From: Plantibacter flavus
GTDB taxonomy: Bacteria; Actinomycetota; Actinomycetes; Actinomycetales; Microbacteriaceae
Assembly: GCF_002024505.1 (NCBI RefSeq)
Contig: NZ_CP019402.1
Coordinates: 2,108,001 to 2,172,000, forward strand
DNA length: 64,000 bases
Reading direction: 5' to 3'
Positions within the stretch are counted from its first letter, which is position 1. Every line of letters starts with the position of its first letter. The notes beneath the pieces were generated by a model. It made no database searches, was not told where the DNA came from, and saw only the letters and a program-made list of their open reading frames with translations. Positions 17,309 through 27,839 of the stretch are shown here, piece after piece. The position numbers and the translations under genes were made by a program.

Positions 17309-18105
17309 CGGTCGAGACGCACGAGACCGCAGTCCACCCGCCCATGACCGTGGACGTGGTCGTTCCGGTGAAGGACGACGCCGCGCTCCTGCGCCGCTGT
17401 CTGCGCTCCCTGCGCGCGCAGCACACCGGACCCGCATCGATCATCGTCGTCGACAACGGCAGCCGCGATCGTGCCGACGTCGCGGCCATCGCCGAGCGGT
17501 ATTGCGCGGTCCTCATCGATGAGCCGATGCCCGGTATCCCCGCGGCGAACGCAGCCGGCTTCGACCACGCGACGGCGACGGTCGTCGCGAGACTCGACGC
17601 GGACTGCGTGCCGCCGCCGGACTGGTTGACCCGGATCACCGAGGCGTTCGCGACGGACCCGGAGCTGGAGGCGCTCACCGGCCCCGCCGTCTTCATCGAC
17701 GGTCCCCGCCCGCTCCGAGCACCGCTCGCCGGCCTCTACCTCGGGGCGTACCGGCTCTTCGTCGGGGCCGCCCTCGCCCAGGTCCCGATCTTCGGGTCCA
17801 ACTGTGCGATCCGACGCGAGACGTGGGAGCAGATCGCCGAGACGGTGCACCGCGAGGATGCGGAACTGCACGACGATCTGGACGTGTCGGCCCACCTGGG
17901 TCTGCACCGACGCGTGCGCTACGACCGGTCGCTCAAAATGGGGATCTCGATGCGCCCGTTCACCGATGCCGGTTCACTCGCCCTCCGGATGCGTCGCGGC
18001 TGGACCACCCTGCGTGTGCACTGGCCGGAGGATCTGCCCGCCGTCCGATGGCTCCAGCGCAGCACACGACTGCGCAGCGGTCCACCGGGTGCGATTCGTC
18101 GCTGA
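17305..18105 (+). CDS. glycosyltransferase family 2
   Basis: GT-A fold glycosyltransferase of 266 residues. The start VDVVVPVKDDAALLRRCLRSL is the typical GT2 opening, IIVVDNGSRD binds the nucleotide, and the metal-binding DxD is RLDADCVPP (Asp98-Ala-Asp100). HDDLDVS further on corresponds to the acceptor-side ED region. No membrane segments, so it is a cytosolic or peripheral enzyme. It overlaps the upstream hydrolase by 4 bases (ATGA) and is convergent with the minus-strand glycosyltransferase genes. Likely adds a sugar to a cell-envelope glycan; donor and acceptor are not readable. An internal in-frame Met14 is a possible alternative start. Confidence 0.88.
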   Translation: MTVETHETAVHPPMTVDVVVPVKDDAALLRRCLRSLRAQHTGPASIIVVDNGSRDRADVAAIAERYCAVLIDEPMPGIPAANAAGFDHATATVVARLDADCVPPPDWLTRITEAFATDPELEALTGPAVFIDGPRPLRAPLAGLYLGAYRLFVGAALAQVPIFGSNCAIRRETWEQIAETVHREDAELHDDLDVSAHLGLHRRVRYDRSLKMGISMRPFTDAGSLALRMRRGWTTLRVHWPEDLPAVRWLQRSTRLRSGPPGAIRR

Positions 18106-18155
18106 CGAGTGACGCCCGGGCAGTGGCCGATGAGACGGCACTGTCCCGTCGACCG

Positions 18156-19016
18156 TTATGCGCCGGAGCCCGTCGCCATCGCGCTGGTGGTCGCGGTCGG
18201 CTGAACGCGGACCCAGTCCTCACCCACCCGCCGCACGGCGCCGGCCTGAGCGAACGCCTCCAGCCAACCGGTCATCGGCCAGGTTCCCCACCGGTCGGCG
18301 AACCGCGCGCCGTTCCGGAGGATGTCGTCGAAGTGCTGCCAGGGCGGGCGCTGCGTCTCGTGGTGTTGGTGGTAGGCGTGCGCGCCTCCGACCCACACGA
18401 GTGGTGTCCCCGCCGCGCTCAGGGCGAACGCGAAGTCTGTGTCCTCACCGCCGTAGCCTTCGTAGCCCTCGTCGAACCCTCCGGTCCGGGACCACGTCGA
18501 CGCAGTCGTCGCGAACGACAAGGACCAGAACAGCGGGTACTCGTCCTCGGAGGCGACACGCTCCGCGCCGTCCTCCGGGTTCGGTCTCGCGGCATGTGGA
18601 GCCGTCGCCGCCGCCAACGCGTGGTGGTCGGCGACGTCCACGCCGGGCTGCAGATAGGTCACCGGTCCGCAGAGGATGGCCCCCGGATGGCGAGCTGACG
18701 CTTCGCGGTACCGGTCGAGCAGTGCGGGCCCGGGGACGCAGTCCGCGTCGAGGAACACGATGAGGTCGGCACCGCGCTCGACGGCCAGCGCGGCACCGAG
18801 GTTCCGACCTGCCGCGAGACGGAGCCCGTCGGGCCCCGGTGGGAGGTGGACCGTCAGCTCCGCCTCGAGAGCCGGTGGTGCGTCGTCGCCGATCCACACG
18901 ACGAGTCGCTCCACCACGTCACCCGACGTCGGTATGAACGCCCTGACGGCCTCGAGCTGCCGTTCGAGGTGCCCGAGTCGTGGGCGCGAGCACAGGGTCA
19001 CGATCGACGTCCTCAT
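18156..19016 (-). CDS. glycosyltransferase family 2 with galactosyltransferase-type C-terminal motif
   Basis: GT-A glycosyltransferase of 286 residues. N-terminus RTSIVTLCSRPRLGHLERQL, nucleotide-binding ARNLGAALA-type block (AAGRNLGAALAVE), DxD at LDADC (Asp90-Ala-Asp92), and the C-terminal signature FDEGYEGYGGEDTDFAFAL (Gly189-Asp192) as in galactosyltransferase-related family members, which marks the catalytic base loop. Start ATG at 19014-19016 overlaps the stop of the upstream glycosyltransferase by four bases. It is the last gene of a four-gene minus-strand operon (22314 to 18156). Confidence 0.88.
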   Translation of the reverse strand: MRTSIVTLCSRPRLGHLERQLEAVRAFIPTSGDVVERLVVWIGDDAPPALEAELTVHLPPGPDGLRLAAGRNLGAALAVERGADLIVFLDADCVPGPALLDRYREASARHPGAILCGPVTYLQPGVDVADHHALAAATAPHAARPNPEDGAERVASEDEYPLFWSLSFATTASTWSRTGGFDEGYEGYGGEDTDFAFALSAAGTPLVWVGGAHAYHQHHETQRPPWQHFDDILRNGARFADRWGTWPMTGWLEAFAQAGAVRRVGEDWVRVQPTATTSAMATGSGA

Positions 19017-20046
19017 CGCCCACCCCTTGCATTATCGCCGGCCGCGACCGCCTCGATCGCCTCAGCCGCCCGTCGGGCGGCGCCCGCCACCTGCCAACGC
19101 GACCAGTCGGGGTCGAGCTCCGCAGCCCGGTCGAGGACGGCCGGCCAGTCGGCAGCGTCGGGCCAGGACGCCCGCACGACCGCCAGCTCGTTGGCTTCAA
19201 GTGCACGGGCGGTGGACACCTGCTCGTCGAACGGGCGTTCCTGTGGGACCACGACGGCCGTGACGCCGGCCGCGGCGAGATCGGCGATCGCGTTCTGACC
19301 GGCCCACGACACCACCACCTCCGCCCGGCAGAGCGCGTCCCACGGGTCGTCGGACCAGACAGACCCGGCACCGGTGCCGAGCGAGGTCCAATCGCGACCG
19401 CTGGCGCGTACGGCTTCCTCCACGGCATCCCGTGATACCGCGGAACCCCCGGCACCGGCGAGGAGGAGCACCCCGCTGCGCCCGGCTTCCGCGGACATCC
19501 GCTCCCGTCCCTCGAAGCGACTGATGCCGCCGGTGTACACCACCTTGTCCTGCACGGGACGCAGGTGCTCCAGCTGCAGCACACCCTGAGGCCATGGGGC
19601 GATGATCGTCGACGCCGCACGGAAGGCGAGCGCGTGCGGCTCGTCGTCGCGATGGCCCGGCTGTGCCATGACGACGGTGGGGACACCGAGCAGGCGTGCG
19701 AGGAGCACCACCTCGACGGAGACGTCCACCACCATCGTGTCCATCTGCTGCTGCGCGAGAGCGGCGGCGATGGTCGCAAGACGAGCACGGTGACCGGCAT
19801 GGCCGAGTGGCGCCCAGTGCAGCAGCCCCTCCGCGGTCGGATCGCAGTCGTCCGGGGAGACGCGCCGTCCGGCACGTCGTCATCCCGGTCGAGCACCACC
19901 CAGGAACAGTTCGAGGGGAGTCCCACCGGAGCCGGGAACGAGCTGAAGCAGACGATGTCGGCGTCGAGGTGGGGTGCGACGGCGAGCAGACGCGTCACGT
20001 GCCCCCGTCCGTGGTGGTGCACGTACCAACCGATGCGCGGCCTCAC
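19013..20046 (-). pseudogene. MurG-like GT-B glycosyltransferase gene with a one-base frameshift
   Basis: The first ~75 codons from GTG 20044-20046 read RIGWYVHHHGRGHVTRLLAV and HLDADIVCFSSFP, the N-terminal HGxGHxxR motif of UDP-glycosyltransferases. The frame then goes astray; from about 19860 downward the homologous sequence continues in the -1 frame (DDCDPTAEGLLHWAPLGHAG, then MVVDVSVEVVLLARLLGVP to the end with VVSWAGQNAIADLAAAGV). The total length is one base short of a multiple of three (1034), so a single base is missing near 19853-19865, at minus-strand TCTCCCCGGA. Both ends fit: GTGA overlap with the gene upstream, ATGA overlap with the gene downstream. With one base restored it would encode 344 residues. 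It is either a recent mutation or a sequence error; the C-terminal part alone could start at 19744. Confidence 0.8.
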
Positions 20047-21185
20047 GAGCTGAACTCGTCCACGCGACCGGAACCGAGCACGGGCGAGTCGCCGAGGAGC
20101 GCCGCGAAGTGCTCCTCGAGCCGGCCCACCCTGGCGTCGAGCGAGAACCGGGCGAGGGCGGATGCCCGGATCGAGGCGCGGAACCCTCGGTCCAGCTCCG
20201 ACTGCCGGATCAACCCGTCCACGCGGTCCGCCATGGCGGCCAGGTCTCCTGGCTCGACGACCTGCATCCCGACGCTGGCCTGGGCGATTTCGGGCACACC
20301 TCCGACGGCGAAACTGACCACCGGTGTCCCGGTCATCAGCGCCTCCGGCGCGACGAGACCGAACGGCTCGGCCCACGCCGGCGTCGAGACCGCTGCCGCG
20401 CTCCGTCCGACGAGCGTGGCGAGTCGCGCCGGGTCGAGCGGCCCGACATGTCGGACGTCGCGTCCCAGCAGCGGCGACAGCACGCGCTCGGCGTACACCG
20501 GATCACCCACGCGACCGGCGATGACGAGCCGGCGACCGAGTCGGCGGGCGACGTCGACCGCGAGGTGCGGGGCCTTCTCCGCGACGACCCGTCCGAACCA
20601 CACGAGGTCCTCGCCGCCTCGGCCGGCCCGCCAGGCATCCGGATCGATGCCGTTCAGGAGCACCTCGGATTCGACACCGGCCGCCGCCCAGGTGCGCTTC
20701 GTGAACTCGCTCACCGCCAGGAACCGGCTGCCGTCGGAACCGGCCAGGCTCGCGGCAGCGGCTACGGCCTCGTCGACCGGTGTGTGCAGGGTGGTGATCA
20801 TGGGGACGCCCAGCTCGGGCGCCAGTTCCACCGGCAGCGCGTCCAGGCAGTGGTTGGAGACCACGTCGTATCGCCCTGGCCGAGCGGCGATCGCCTCGAG
20901 CGCACGGCGCAATGCCGGGACGGATCGGGTCATGTGGCCCGGGGGATACCGCTCGTCGTCGGGGGAGGACCAGCGCGGCCACCGTAGTTCCGGTAGTTCG
21001 AAGACGCTGCCGCGCTCGACGAAGTCGGACCCGCGGACGCCGATGAACGTCACCTCGTGGCCTCGTGCGCGGAGCGCGGTGACCTCCGACCACACGGCGG
21101 ATTCGAGCCCGCCGGCGTGTGGACGACGGATGGGGAAGCGCAGCGGGGCGATGACGACGACGCGCAGTCGTGGACCGGCCGTCAC
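20043..21185 (-). CDS. glycosyltransferase family 4
   Basis: GT-B glycosyltransferase of 380 residues. N-terminal domain LRVVVIAPLRFPIRRPHAGGLESAVW contains the glycine-rich acceptor loop; LAVSEFTKRTW and LLNGIDPDAWR mark the domain junction; the C-terminal domain has LVWFGRVVAEKAPHLAVD and the EX7E-type block AWAEPFGLVAPEAL with VSFAVGGVPE. Retaining transferases of this group build envelope and capsule glycans. GTG at 21183-21185 overlaps the preceding stop (GTGA), and its own stop overlaps the next start, so the operon is continuous. This gene is intact, unlike both of its direct neighbours. Confidence 0.92.
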   Translation of the reverse strand: MTAGPRLRVVVIAPLRFPIRRPHAGGLESAVWSEVTALRARGHEVTFIGVRGSDFVERGSVFELPELRWPRWSSPDDERYPPGHMTRSVPALRRALEAIAARPGRYDVVSNHCLDALPVELAPELGVPMITTLHTPVDEAVAAAASLAGSDGSRFLAVSEFTKRTWAAAGVESEVLLNGIDPDAWRAGRGGEDLVWFGRVVAEKAPHLAVDVARRLGRRLVIAGRVGDPVYAERVLSPLLGRDVRHVGPLDPARLATLVGRSAAAVSTPAWAEPFGLVAPEALMTGTPVVSFAVGGVPEIAQASVGMQVVEPGDLAAMADRVDGLIRQSELDRGFRASIRASALARFSLDARVGRLEEHFAALLGDSPVLGSGRVDEFSS

Positions 21186-22314
21186 GAGGCGTGCTCGGAG
21201 ATGACTCGGCGGTACAGCCCGGCGTGCGCTGCTGCGCCGACGGCGTCGTCGACGACGCGACGGGCGCGGCGCTCGGCGACGGTGGCGCTCCGACCGGCGG
21301 AACCGGCTCGGGTCGCGCCATCCGCTTCGAGGAGCTCGCCGACGGCACGCTCGAGTGATGCTCCGTCCCCGAGGTCGTACGCGGAGACCGTGTCGTCGGG
21401 ATGCTGCTCGAGGTACGCTCCGATCCCGGACGGGACGGCGACGGACACGCCGAGATCCCAGCAGAGTTCGAGCCAGCCGGAATGCGTGCCGTGCCGGTAG
21501 GGGAGCAGGCAGACGTCCAGGCGGCTGAGCGCGATGGCGAGTCCGAGGTCGTCGAGACGCTCGTGCTCGATGAGGAGCGCCGCTTCCGATCTGCCGACAA
21601 GCCGTCGGACGGTGTCGCGGGCCTCCGGATCGCGGACCACGTGGTGCATCCGGATCTCTGCGACGACGTCCGCTCCACGGCGACGCAGGCGTTCGACCGC
21701 GTCGATGAGGGTGGTGACGACACCGACCGCGTCCACATTGGGGCGCAGGTCCTTCAGATGCACGCCGACCCGAAACCCGGCCGACGGCAGCACGAGCGGG
21801 ACGTCGACGTCGTCCGAGAGGAGTGACGGATGAGCGATGACCATCGCCTCGCGACCCCAGCGTTCCCGGATCCCCTCGGCGGCGCCGGGGTCAGCGTGAC
21901 CAGCGCGTCGGCGCCGCGGACGAGCTCGTCGAGCTGCGCCCCGTACGCCCCCTGGTGCTCGAGCTGCGGGTGCTCGAGGTCGTGCACCGTGTAGACGACC
22001 GACCAGCCGACCTCGTGCGCGGCCTCGAGGCACGCGGTCACGTGTCCGGGTGGGAACGACTCCGTGCCGAAGTGGATGTGCAGGAGATCGGCATCGCCGG
22101 CGTGGTCGCGGATCCAGCTCGGATCGAGGGCCACGGGGGGCCACCAGACGCCCGATGGCGCTCCCTCGACCGGCGGATCGTCCAGGACGTCGATCTCGGG
22201 TGAGGCGGAGACCCGGCCGACGTAGGGGTGCGCGGCCGGGATCGAGACGACACGGATCGGGCGAGACGTCGGGTCGGCGACTCGAGCGGTGGGGTGCGTC
22301 GCGGTCGGCTGCAT
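21182..22314 (-). pseudogene. GT-B glycosyltransferase gene with a one-base frameshift
   Basis: From ATG 22312-22314 (AGGGGA upstream) the frame gives IRVVSIPAAHPYVGRV, ADLLHIHFGTESFPPGHV and VVYTVHDLEHPQ, an N-terminal GT4-like domain, up to ADALVTLTP at about codon 145. From there the matching sequence (AAEGIRERWGREAMVIAHP, FRVGVHLKDLRPNVDAVG, GWLELCWDLGVSVAVPSG, to the end) lies in the -1 frame. The length, 1133, is one base short of a multiple of three. Restoring one base in minus-strand GACCCCGGCG (near 21885-21893) gives TPGAAEGIRERW and an intact protein of 377 residues. It is the first gene of the minus-strand glycosyltransferase operon; its stop overlaps the next GTG. The break has the same CCCCGG sequence as in the gene two positions downstream. 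Confidence 0.8.
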
Positions 22315-22447
22315 GGCGGGATCCCCTGTACGGATGCGGGCGCGAGACGCGCGGACGGGTCGGCGCGATGCGCGCGCCGTCCTCCGAACATAGGTCCGAT
22401 GACGAGAGTGCCCGCGACCCTTGACGCAGGCCCCCCACTGCACCACC

Positions 22448-23539
22448 ATGACGCAGGTGATCGCAGCCCCACCCCGTCTCCTCATGATCGGCCCACAGCA
22501 CCACGGCGTCGTCCAGTACGCGATCGACGTCGCCGACGCCGTAATCACCACGGACCCTCGCGCGGAACGCTTGGACGCCCCGACCCCGTCCCACGCCGTG
22601 CACCTGCTCGACGGCGTGGGCCGAGCACACGTCCACGTCACCGACCGCCTGTTCGGCCGGTCGCCCGAGGAGGCGGCGGACGCCGTCGAGCGCCTCGCAG
22701 ACGCCACCGAGTTGACGGTCACCCTCCACGACGTCCCGCAGACCTCGGACGGCAGGATGCTGGACCGCCGCATCGCCGCCTACGCACGGTTCATCGCAGC
22801 CGCCCACGCGACGGCCGTCAACAGCAGGCACGAGCAGGCGCTCGCCGAGGAGTTCCTCGGTGTCAGTGCCTCGGTCGTTCCATACGCCATCCCGCTCGGC
22901 TCCCGGATCGCATCCGCTCCGGCCACCGTGGACGATGCGTCGCAGCGCGGAGTGTCCCGTCCGCTCACTGTCCTCATCGCCGGGTTCATCTACCCGGGAA
23001 AGGGCCACGCAGCGGCGATCCAGGCGGCATCGAGAGCGGCGGAGGATCTCCGTGCCACCGGTCACCCGATCGCCGACGTCGTCGTCCGTGCCATCGGCGC
23101 CCCCTCGGCCGGCCATGAGGACGACGTGCTCGACCTCGAGGCGGAAGCACGCGCCGCCGAGGTCTCGTTCGAGGTGACCGGATACCTCGACGATGCGGCG
23201 TTCGCCGCGCAGATCTCGCTTCCTGGCATACCGCTCGCCGCGCACGGCCATGTCTCCGCGTCGCGCTCGATGCTCGACTGGGTCGAGGCAGGCCGCCGGC
23301 CGCTCGTCGTCGACTCGCGCTACGCGGCGGAGATGGAGCAGTTGCGGCCGGAGACGATGGTCCGCTACGACCCGTCGACGCTGCACACCGAGTTGGCCGC
23401 GGCCTGGCTGGATCCCTCCCGGACGCGCCTGCCCGCCGGTCGTAGCCTCCGCCCCGCGCTGCCGGACACCGCGAGCGCGTACCTCGACTGGTGGGGCGCG
23501 GCGGCCGGTACCGGTCGGCACCGCCCGCCGACGCTCTAG
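22448..23539 (+). CDS. glycosyltransferase family 4-like protein
   Basis: Protein of 363 residues, divergent from the minus-strand glycosyltransferase operon. The C-terminal half has the GT4 landmark [23 protein letters not shown], with [10 protein letters not shown] and the acidic-rich FEVTGYLDD; the N-terminal half is less typical ([52 protein letters not shown]). ATG at 22448 is used; a TTG at 22421 in the same frame would add nine residues. The 133-base divergent gap to 22314 should hold both promoters, but no clear -10/-35 pair was identified. Donor and acceptor unknown. Confidence 0.8.
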   Translation: MTQVIAAPPRLLMIGPQHHGVVQYAIDVADAVITTDPRAERLDAPTPSHAVHLLDGVGRAHVHVTDRLFGRSPEEAADAVERLADATELTVTLHDVPQTSDGRMLDRRIAAYARFIAAAHATAVNSRHEQALAEEFLGVSASVVPYAIPLGSRIASAPATVDDASQRGVSRPLTVLIAGFIYPGKGHAAAIQAASRAAEDLRATGHPIADVVVRAIGAPSAGHEDDVLDLEAEARAAEVSFEVTGYLDDAAFAAQISLPGIPLAAHGHVSASRSMLDWVEAGRRPLVVDSRYAAEMEQLRPETMVRYDPSTLHTELAAAWLDPSRTRLPAGRSLRPALPDTASAYLDWWGAAAGTGRHRPPTL

Positions 23540-23601
23540 CACGCTCGCAGGAGCGACGCACCACCCTGGCCTCCGGTCGCTCGACCTGGGATCTTGGGAC
23601 G

Positions 23602-26028
23602 ATGACGCACAACGCACGGGACGGGTCGACGACGGACAGCTGGCGGCCTCGCGACACGAGCGAGCCGGTGTCCGAGCGGAGCATCGAACAGGTCGACGCC
23701 TGGTGGCGCGCCGCGAACTACCTGTCCGTCGGGCAGATCTACCTGCTCGACAACCCGCTCCTCCGCCGCCCGCTCGAAGCCGCTCATGTGAAGCGCCGAC
23801 TCCTCGGCCACTGGGGGACCGCTCCGGGGTTGAATCTGACCTATGCGCATCTCAACCGCGTGATCACGGAGCGCCACCAGTCGGCGATGTTCATCGCCGG
23901 GCCCGGGCATGGCGGGCCGGCGATCCTGGCGAGCGCCTACCTGGACGGCACCTACGGCGAGATCTACCCTGACGTCGCCGAGACCGAAGCAGGGTTGACC
24001 CGGTTCTTCCGTCAGTTCAGCTTCCCCGGCGGGGTACCGAGTCACGCGGCTCCCGAGACGCCAGGCAGCATCCATGAGGGTGGCGAGCTGGGGTACGTCC
24101 TGAGCCACGCGTACGGCGCAGCCTTCGACAACCCCGATCTCCTCGTCGCGGCGGTCGTCGGCGACGGTGAAGCGGAGACCGGACCGCTCGCGACCAGCTG
24201 GCATTCCAACAAGTTCATCGACCCGGTCCAGGATGGCGTCGTCCTGCCCATCCTGCACCTGAACGGCTACAAGATCGCGAACCCGACGGTCCTGGCTCGC
24301 ATCCCACGCTCCGAACTCGAGAGTCTCCTGCGTGGATACGGACACGAACCGTTCTTCGTCGAGGGCGGGTTCGACGGCGAGGATCCGATGGAGGTACACC
24401 GCAGGTTCGCCGAGGTCCTCGACGTCGTGTTCGACCGCATCGCGGCCATCAAGTCCCGGGCCGCCACTGGAGACACCGGACGGCCGGTATGGCCCATGAT
24501 CGTGCTGCGCACACCGAAGGGCTGGACCTGCCCCGAGGTGATCGACGGCGTCCGGGTCGAGGGGACGTTCCACGCGCATCAGGTTCCGCTCGCCGACGCT
24601 CGGGACACCGAGGAGCACACCCGGATCCTGGAGTCCTGGATGCGGAGCTACCGGCCTGAGGAGCTATTCGACGAACAAGGCGCGGTGGTTCCGCTCGTGC
24701 GGGAACTCGCTCCGCGCGGGGAGGCCCGGATGAGCGCGACCCCGCACGCCAACGGAGGTCTGCTGCGCACGGAACTCGACCTCCCCGCGATCGACGACGC
24801 CGCCGTCGTGGTGGACGCCCCGGGTGGTCGCGACGCCGGGGCGACGGGAGTCCTGGGGTCGTGGCTCACGGAGGTGATCCGGCGTAACCCGACCACCTTC
24901 CGGATCTTCGCTCCCGACGAACTCGCCAGTAACCGACTCCAGGCGGTCTTCGAGGTGACCGAACGGCAGTGGAACGCCGAGACCGTCCCGGACGACGAGC
25001 ATCTCGCCCGCGCCGGCCGGGTCATGGAGATGCTCAGCGAGCACCAGTGTCAGGGCTGGTTGGAGGGCTACCTGCTCACCGGTCGGCACGGCCTGTTCAC
25101 CTGCTACGAAGCCTTCATCCACATCGTCGACTCCATGTTCAACCAGCATGCAAAGTGGCTGAACGGTTCACGTGAGTTGCCGTGGCGGCGCCCGGTGGCG
25201 AGCCTCAACTACCTCCTCACGAGTCACGTCTGGCGTCAGGACCACAACGGCTTCAGCCACCAGGACCCCGGGTTCATCGACCACGTCGTGAACAAGAAGC
25301 CCGATGTCATCCGGGTGTATCTGCCGTTCGATGCGAACACCCTCCTGGCCGTCTCGGAGCACTGCCTGCAGAGCACGGACGAGATCAACGTCATCGTCGC
25401 GGGTAAGGACCAGGAACCCGTGTGGCTCGGCGTCGACGAGGCCCGCGCACACTGCGCCCGCGGGCTCGGCATCCTGCCCTTCGCCGGTTCAGAGCGTGCG
25501 GGGGAGCGCCCGGACCTCGTCATGGCCTGTGCCGGGGATGTCCCCACGCTCGAGACGCTGGCCGCCGTGAGTATCCTGCGCGAACGCATCCCGGAGCTGT
25601 CGGTCCGAGTCGTGAACGTGGTCGACCTCATGCGACTCATGGGTGAGGATCAGCATCCGCACGGCCTCTCCGACGCCGAGTACGACAGCGTGTTCACGAC
25701 GGACCGTCCAGTCGTCTTCGCCTACCACGGGTACCCGTGGCTCATCCATCGGCTGACGTACAAGCGCCACGGGCACGATCAGCTGCATGTCCGCGGGTAC
25801 CTCGAGAACGGGACCACCACGACACCGTTCGACATGGTGATGCTCAACGAGATCGACCGGTTCTCGCTCGTGTGCGACGCGATCGACCGGACGCCGGGGC
25901 TCGGCGAGCGGTTCGCGGGTCTCCGTCAGGAGATGCAGGACGCCCGGCTCCGGGCCCGAGCGCACACCAGGGAGTTCGGCGAGGACGCACCCGAGATCAC
26001 CGGCTGGCGCTGGCCCGCTGTCGGTTAG
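23602..26028 (+). CDS. xfp: phosphoketolase
   Basis: Thiamine-diphosphate enzyme of 808 residues, the standard size, that cleaves xylulose 5-phosphate (and often fructose 6-phosphate) with phosphate to acetyl phosphate and glyceraldehyde 3-phosphate or erythrose 4-phosphate. Visible signatures: [37 protein letters not shown], the TPP-binding [18 protein letters not shown], and [14 protein letters not shown] and [16 protein letters not shown] transketolase-like blocks later. ATG at 23602 was chosen because homology begins soon after; an upstream ATG at 23491 would overlap the previous gene. No phosphate acetyltransferase or acetate kinase gene is close by. It ends tail-to-tail with the NAD(P)H-hydrate dehydratase gene, overlapping by 4 bases. 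Confidence 0.96.
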   Translation: MTHNARDGSTTDSWRPRDTSEPVSERSIEQVDAWWRAANYLSVGQIYLLDNPLLRRPLEAAHVKRRLLGHWGTAPGLNLTYAHLNRVITERHQSAMFIAGPGHGGPAILASAYLDGTYGEIYPDVAETEAGLTRFFRQFSFPGGVPSHAAPETPGSIHEGGELGYVLSHAYGAAFDNPDLLVAAVVGDGEAETGPLATSWHSNKFIDPVQDGVVLPILHLNGYKIANPTVLARIPRSELESLLRGYGHEPFFVEGGFDGEDPMEVHRRFAEVLDVVFDRIAAIKSRAATGDTGRPVWPMIVLRTPKGWTCPEVIDGVRVEGTFHAHQVPLADARDTEEHTRILESWMRSYRPEELFDEQGAVVPLVRELAPRGEARMSATPHANGGLLRTELDLPAIDDAAVVVDAPGGRDAGATGVLGSWLTEVIRRNPTTFRIFAPDELASNRLQAVFEVTERQWNAETVPDDEHLARAGRVMEMLSEHQCQGWLEGYLLTGRHGLFTCYEAFIHIVDSMFNQHAKWLNGSRELPWRRPVASLNYLLTSHVWRQDHNGFSHQDPGFIDHVVNKKPDVIRVYLPFDANTLLAVSEHCLQSTDEINVIVAGKDQEPVWLGVDEARAHCARGLGILPFAGSERAGERPDLVMACAGDVPTLETLAAVSILRERIPELSVRVVNVVDLMRLMGEDQHPHGLSDAEYDSVFTTDRPVVFAYHGYPWLIHRLTYKRHGHDQLHVRGYLENGTTTTPFDMVMLNEIDRFSLVCDAIDRTPGLGERFAGLRQEMQDARLRARAHTREFGEDAPEITGWRWPAVG

Positions 26029-26906
26029 GACCGCCCCGTGACGGGTCGCCCGAGCTCTCGGAGGAGCGTCGGGAACTCGTCCGCGAACTCGCGGGCGAGG
26101 GCTCCGAGAGGGCCGATCCGGTCTGCGAGCCGATCGCCGGAGGCGGCGTGCAGCACGGTACCCCAGCAGCTCGCCGCGAGCGGGGAGAGTCCGCGTGCCG
26201 CGAGCCCGGCGATCGCTCCGGCCAGGACGTCACCGCTCCCCGCCGTCCCGAGGGCCGGACTCCCGCTGGGCACGATGAAGTCCCGCTCACCGTCGGAGAC
26301 CCTGCCCTGACAGGTGACGACGGCGCCGTACCGTCGCGCCAGTTCGAGCGCCGCCGTGTCCGGGTCGGCCTCGTCCACGTCGAGGAGGATCGCGGCCTCG
26401 GCCACGTTCGGGGTGAACACGAGGCGACCTTCCAGCCCCTTCGAGAAGTCGGGAGCGTGTGACAGGGCACCGAGCGCGAAGGCGTCGAGCACCACGACGG
26501 TGTCGGCGCCCAGGAGCGGGCGCAGGCTGTGGAGGAGTGCCACGGCTTCGTCCACGTCGTCGAGGCCAGGACCGAGCAGCAGACAGTCGGCGTCCAGGAC
26601 GTCCTCGAGGCGGCCGACCTCGTCACCCCGGACGGCTCCGGCGCTGGTTTCGGCCAACCCGATGACGCCTGCCTCAGGGAAGGCGATCGCGAGTGGCGAC
26701 GATGCTGACGCACCGACCGCGAGCGTGATCCGACCCGCGCCGACCCTGAGGACGGCCAGGCCCGCCAAAGCGACCGCCCCTGGCGTCATCCGCGCGCCAC
26801 CGACGACGAGCGTCGACCCACGATCGTCCTTCGACGATCCGGGATCGGGGAGCGGCCAGTCGGCGAGGACCTCAGGCGTGAGCATAGTGGGGTCAGCTCT
26901 GGACAT
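26025..26906 (-). CDS. nnrD: ADP-dependent NAD(P)H-hydrate dehydratase
   Basis: Ribokinase-fold repair enzyme that uses ADP or ATP to convert damaged NAD(P)H hydrates back to NAD(P)H. Signatures: [29 protein letters not shown] at the start, [43 protein letters not shown], and the phosphate-binding [19 protein letters not shown] at 26904-26906 overlaps the histidine phosphatase stop by 14 bases and has GGGGG upstream; a second in-frame ATG at 26883-26885 would give a 286-residue protein and is nearly as plausible. The epimerase half (NnrE) is absent here, so the dehydratase is a single-domain version. Confidence 0.9.
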   Translation of the reverse strand: MSRADPTMLTPEVLADWPLPDPGSSKDDRGSTLVVGGARMTPGAVALAGLAVLRVGAGRITLAVGASASSPLAIAFPEAGVIGLAETSAGAVRGDEVGRLEDVLDADCLLLGPGLDDVDEAVALLHSLRPLLGADTVVVLDAFALGALSHAPDFSKGLEGRLVFTPNVAEAAILLDVDEADPDTAALELARRYGAVVTCQGRVSDGERDFIVPSGSPALGTAGSGDVLAGAIAGLAARGLSPLAASCWGTVLHAASGDRLADRIGPLGALAREFADEFPTLLRELGRPVTGRS

Positions 26907-27633
26907 CGGTCGCCCCCGAGTGCTCGGTGACCGCCACCTGCGCCTGCTGGAGGTGTGCGGTCGCATTCGCCGCGCGTGCTCTCCAGGCCCGTCCGTCGTG
27001 GACGAGGTGGGTGAAGGAGGCGTTCGGTGTCGGACGGAGTGCGGCCTCCTCCAGGACGCGACGCTCATCCCACCCCTCGCAGATGTAGCGGAAGAGCGAG
27101 ATGACGGCGTCGTGACAGACCACCAGGGCCCGCGTGCGGTCGGCGTGCCGGTCCAGGTCGCCGATGAACGAGCGGAGGCGGAGGGCCACATCCGTCCACG
27201 CCTCACCTCCAGGCGGTCGGTAGTAGAACTTGCCGAGGGACCGTCGTCGAGCGGCCTCCTCCGGGAACTCCGCATCGACGCCGACCGAGGTGAAGGTGTC
27301 GAGAATCCCGAGTTCGCGATCGCGCAGCCGTTCGTCGACGACCGGCCGAAGCTCATCGGCGTCGAACGCGGCGGTCCGGAGCGCGACGACGGCCGTCTCG
27401 TGCGCTCGCCGATAGGGCGAGCTGAACACGATGTCAGGGCGGTCGGCGGGAGCGAGGGTGGCGAGTCGACCGCCCACCGCGGCTGCCTGCTCGACACCGA
27501 GGGCCGAGAGGGGTACGTCGGCGTCACGATCGGGGACGGCGATGCGGTGGGATCCGGCACGATCGGCTTCCAACGCGGCCAGGTTCCCGGTGCTTTCACC
27601 GTGGCGGACGAGGATCAGTTCCGTGATGGCCAT
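26893..27633 (-). CDS. histidine phosphatase family protein
   Basis: Phosphoglycerate-mutase-like phosphatase of 246 residues. The phospho-accepting histidine is in LILVRHGESTGN (His11-Gly-Glu), the partner SSPYRRAHET provides the arginine, and VVCHDAVISLFRYICEG carries the second histidine. Such enzymes dephosphorylate small sugars, nucleotides or other metabolites; the substrate is not evident. ATG at 27631-27633. It is followed by nnrD with a 14-base overlap, so the two form an operon. Confidence 0.9.
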   Translation of the reverse strand: MAITELILVRHGESTGNLAALEADRAGSHRIAVPDRDADVPLSALGVEQAAAVGGRLATLAPADRPDIVFSSPYRRAHETAVVALRTAAFDADELRPVVDERLRDRELGILDTFTSVGVDAEFPEEAARRRSLGKFYYRPPGGEAWTDVALRLRSFIGDLDRHADRTRALVVCHDAVISLFRYICEGWDERRVLEEAALRPTPNASFTHLVHDGRAWRARAANATAHLQQAQVAVTEHSGATDVQS

Positions 27634-27839
27634 GCGTCCACGGTAGCCAGCACGATTCGGTGCACGGGGAGCTTGACGATCCGGCGATGATCCTCCATAG
27701 GGCGTCGCCGCCAGCCGGCCCTCGACGGTGATGACACCGCTCGATGATTGCGACAAACCGACGATGCCCGGGCCGCGACGGCGTCCTGTCGTTCAACCAT
27801 GTCTTCGCCCTCGGCAATCCCATCGTCGCAACCGTCGGC

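Noticed and set aside
19013..19744. The 243-codon C-terminal frame as an independent short glycosyltransferase
   Set aside because: Upstream codons in the other frame supply the matching N-terminal GT-B domain, and the start and stop overlaps fit one continuous gene that is short by one base.
21182..23617. An 811-codon minus-strand frame that seems to fuse a glycosyltransferase C-terminus to a long N-terminal region
   Set aside because: Only the last ~235 codons look like protein; the rest is antisense to the plus-strand glycosyltransferase at 22448. The true N-terminus lies in a different frame from ATG 22314, separated by a one-base shift.
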